From an uncultured Lachnospiraceae bacterium (GTDB lineage: Bacteria; Bacillota; Clostridia; Lachnospirales; Lachnospiraceae), in contig CAJTRU010000125.1 of assembly GCA_910579085.1 (NCBI GenBank), positions 1-5,320 on the forward strand: DNA of 5,320 nt, read 5' to 3'. Below the pieces are notes generated by a model, which was not told where the DNA came from, searched no databases, and was given only the letters and a program-made list of their open reading frames with translations. The translations under genes were made by a program, and so were the position numbers. Of this stretch, positions 4,195 through 5,320 are shown one piece after another (position 1 is the stretch's first letter; each line of letters opens with the position of its first letter).

Positions 4195-4275
4195 AAGTTT
4201 TTGGCAGGAAGGTTTATTTTTTAGCATCCGAACTTGACAGGCCTGGGCAAATAAGCAGCAAGGAGAATGATGACA

Positions 4276-4785
4276 ATGGATTACAGCAGGAACAGCCAGA
4301 AGAAAAATAAACAATGCAGGGAAAGGGAACTGCTGGAAGAGTACCTGAACCAGTATTATGCTGGCCGCATGAAAAAGGCGCAGCTTGAAAGGCGGCTTAA
4401 AAATATTAAGCAGGAAATGGATTCGCCGATAGGCGGTTATGGGTATTCCCCTGTTAATTATGGAGGTACAAATAAAACAGGGGCAGGTGCAGCTTCATTT
4501 GTATACCGTATAAGTGAAATTGAAACGCGGATAGAAAACCAGAAAAACCAGGTAGAAAAATCTCTTTTAAAAGTCATGGATATTATGGATTTTTTAGAAG
4601 AAAACAGCACAGAAAGGATGGTACTGGAACTGCGTTTTGTTGACTGCAAGAACTGGACAAATATTGAAAAAGAAATGCATTTAAGCAGGAGCTCACTTTT
4701 TAACTACAGGAACAAAGGCCTGGAAAAACTGCTAGGGTTTAAAAAAGTATGCCAGATTTTAAAAGATTTTGAGTGCAGGATATAA
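4276..4785 (+). CDS. DUF1492-like (ArpU/RinA-type) phage transcription regulator
   Basis: A 169-residue protein. Residues 16-50 form a long charged helix (RERELLEEYLNQYY, then LERRLKNIKQEM). Residues 57-79 hold YSPVNYGGTNKTGAGAASFV, a hallmark pattern of this family. A second helix (RISEIETRIENQKNQVEKSL) leads to a sigma region 4-like helix-turn-helix at about 113-153: ERMVLELRFVDCKNWTNIEK, then HLSRSSLFNYRNKGLEKLL. Members activate late gene transcription in Gram-positive phages and usually sit just before the packaging genes. The start is uncertain: ATG 4276 is 10 nt from AGGAG (4261-4265), while ATG 4270 and 4267 are closer than usual. A 72-nt gap precedes the start codon; no promoter is evident in it. 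A convergent gene follows instead of terminase, which is unusual for a complete phage. Confidence 0.82.
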   Translation: MDYSRNSQKKNKQCRERELLEEYLNQYYAGRMKKAQLERRLKNIKQEMDSPIGGYGYSPVNYGGTNKTGAGAASFVYRISEIETRIENQKNQVEKSLLKVMDIMDFLEENSTERMVLELRFVDCKNWTNIEKEMHLSRSSLFNYRNKGLEKLLGFKKVCQILKDFECRI

Positions 4786-4907
4786 TCCCTGGCATTTCCT
4801 GTTTATGGCAGCAGTTTAATTACCAGATAATAGTTTTGCGGAAGTATCATGAAATAACACCCAGAGCTACTAATCTGGGTGTTATCTGTAAATATAGAAT
4901 ATACTTT
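4786..4907. other. convergent intergenic region
   Basis: These 122 bases separate the end of the rightward operon from the end of a leftward gene. The only structure seen is the hairpin at 4854-4885. Confidence 0.6.
4854..4885. terminator. probable bidirectional terminator hairpin
   Basis: ATAACACCCAGA (4854-4865) and TCTGGGTGTTAT (4874-4885) form a perfect 12-bp stem with an 8-nt loop. It lies 69 nt after the rightward regulator stop and 23 nt after the leftward gene stop. No long T-run follows on either strand; the minus strand has TTATTT partly overlapping the arm. The position between convergent genes supports a terminator, but efficiency may be modest, at least rightward. Confidence 0.7.
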
Positions 4908-5320
4908 TTAGAATATAACTGTTTTGCCGTTTACAAAAATTTTAACTTGGACAGGAATATCTTCCATACATGTTTCATTTATAGAAGCAGGTATTCCTGT
5001 TTCTTGTTTTTTAGGTATTCTGCCTGCTGCCAGTTGCTTAAGCTCGGATGTAATCATTGTACAGGTCTCCATGTATTTGTCTGGATTTTCTTTTTTAAAT
5101 ATATCCAATGCTTTTACTATGCCGCATGGATAAAGATACATCATGCACTGGTCATCCCCATAATCAAAACCATACTTCTGTTTAAATTCTTCTTTGTTAA
5201 TACTTGTATACCATTCCCATCCATTGTAATCATGTCCACCTGTCAAATGGTATGTTCTTTTTAACGAAGTATAATTCCCTGAAAGATGGACACCTGTAAT
5301 AGCTTCAAAATCCCTGAAAA
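4908..5320 (-). CDS. unrecognised protein, C-terminal part (5' end outside window)
   Basis: The minus-strand frame ending at TAA 4908-4910 stays open to the right edge, giving at least 136 residues. The internal TTG at 5246 has no ribosome binding site, and the frame continues through it without a stop, reading FRDFEAITGVHLSGNYTSLK at the edge, so the start lies outside. The visible part is soluble, with aromatic patches (HDYNGWEWYTS, KYGFDYGDD), a helical middle (GIVKALDIFKKENPDKYMET, then ITSELKQLAAGRIPKK) and a strand-like end VQVKIFVNGKTVIF. I do not recognise the family. It runs against the phage operon and shares the hairpin beyond its stop, so it may be a separately expressed lysogenic (morphon-like) or host gene. 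Confidence 0.65.
   Translation of the reverse strand, partial: FRDFEAITGVHLSGNYTSLKRTYHLTGGHDYNGWEWYTSINKEEFKQKYGFDYGDDQCMMYLYPCGIVKALDIFKKENPDKYMETCTMITSELKQLAAGRIPKKQETGIPASINETCMEDIPVQVKIFVNGKTVIF

Noticed and set aside
4234..4262. TTGACA as a possible -35 for the late regulator
   Set aside because: At a 17-bp spacing the -10 position reads AGCAAG, which is not a plausible -10, and the ribosome binding site lies there.
4773..5264. Long rightward open frame of 163 codons at the right end
   Set aside because: It would start at GTG inside the regulator gene without a ribosome binding site, runs through the terminator hairpin, has odd Cys/Phe/Tyr-rich composition and is antisense to a more natural leftward frame that continues off the edge.

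Overview
This window looks like the early and replication region of a tailed-phage genome or prophage (or a related integrated element) from a low-G+C Firmicute, most likely a gut Clostridium relative such as a Lachnospiraceae species. The reasons are AT-rich sequence, strong AGGAGG-type ribosome binding sites, small tightly packed genes, and protein families familiar from Clostridia phages: XRE repressors, an HUH replication protein, an HNH nuclease and a DUF1492/ArpU/RinA-type regulator. The host assignment is inference from style, not from a marker gene.

Left part (1-551), the switch. A small XRE gene (24-218, +) runs tail-to-tail into a second XRE gene (181-417, -), and the two overlap by 38 bp. 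The leftward XRE gene looks like the lysogenic repressor. Upstream of it lies a compact divergent control region (436-500). The rightward promoter is TTGACC-17-TATAAT. The leftward promoter is a weaker TTTCAA-17-TATTAT. Two near-identical 19-bp operators lie 33 bp apart. O1 fills the rightward spacer, and O2 covers the leftward -35 and sits within a larger 37-bp hyphenated palindrome.

Middle part (552-3186), early genes and replication. The rightward promoter leads into an unknown 90-aa protein and a small cysteine-rich zinc-ribbon-like protein. Next comes a 316-base gene-free stretch with a 12-bp hairpin and a very AT-rich tract holding four ATTAATAT copies. It is followed by a 299-aa HUH rolling-circle initiator (Rep). 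Directly after rep, and starting within its last codons, is what looks like a replication origin: three perfect DnaA boxes in tandem plus a degenerate fourth, two copies of a 35-bp repeat with an internal palindrome 104 bp apart, and a 7-bp hairpin between them. The second repeat copy contains the ribosome binding site and TTG start of the next gene. That gene fuses a catalytically degenerate RNase H-like domain in frame to an HNH domain, and a strong internal ribosome binding site would also allow the HNH part to be made alone.

Right part (3196-5320). Four small, close or overlapping genes of phage-hypothetical type lead to a DUF1492-like, sigma region 4-like regulator (4276-4785), which in phages of this kind usually sits at the early/late boundary. 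A 12-bp perfect hairpin (4854-4885) lies between this rightward operon and a leftward gene that enters from the right edge and whose family I do not recognise.

The likely logic: the XRE repressor silences the rightward promoter; when repression is lifted the early operon makes Rep, which probably acts at the adjacent DnaA-box/hairpin origin with host DnaA; nuclease and accessory proteins follow; the last gene switches on late transcription outside the window. The most interesting part is the unusual origin-like region at 2269-2449 and the nested RNase H-HNH gene that starts inside it.
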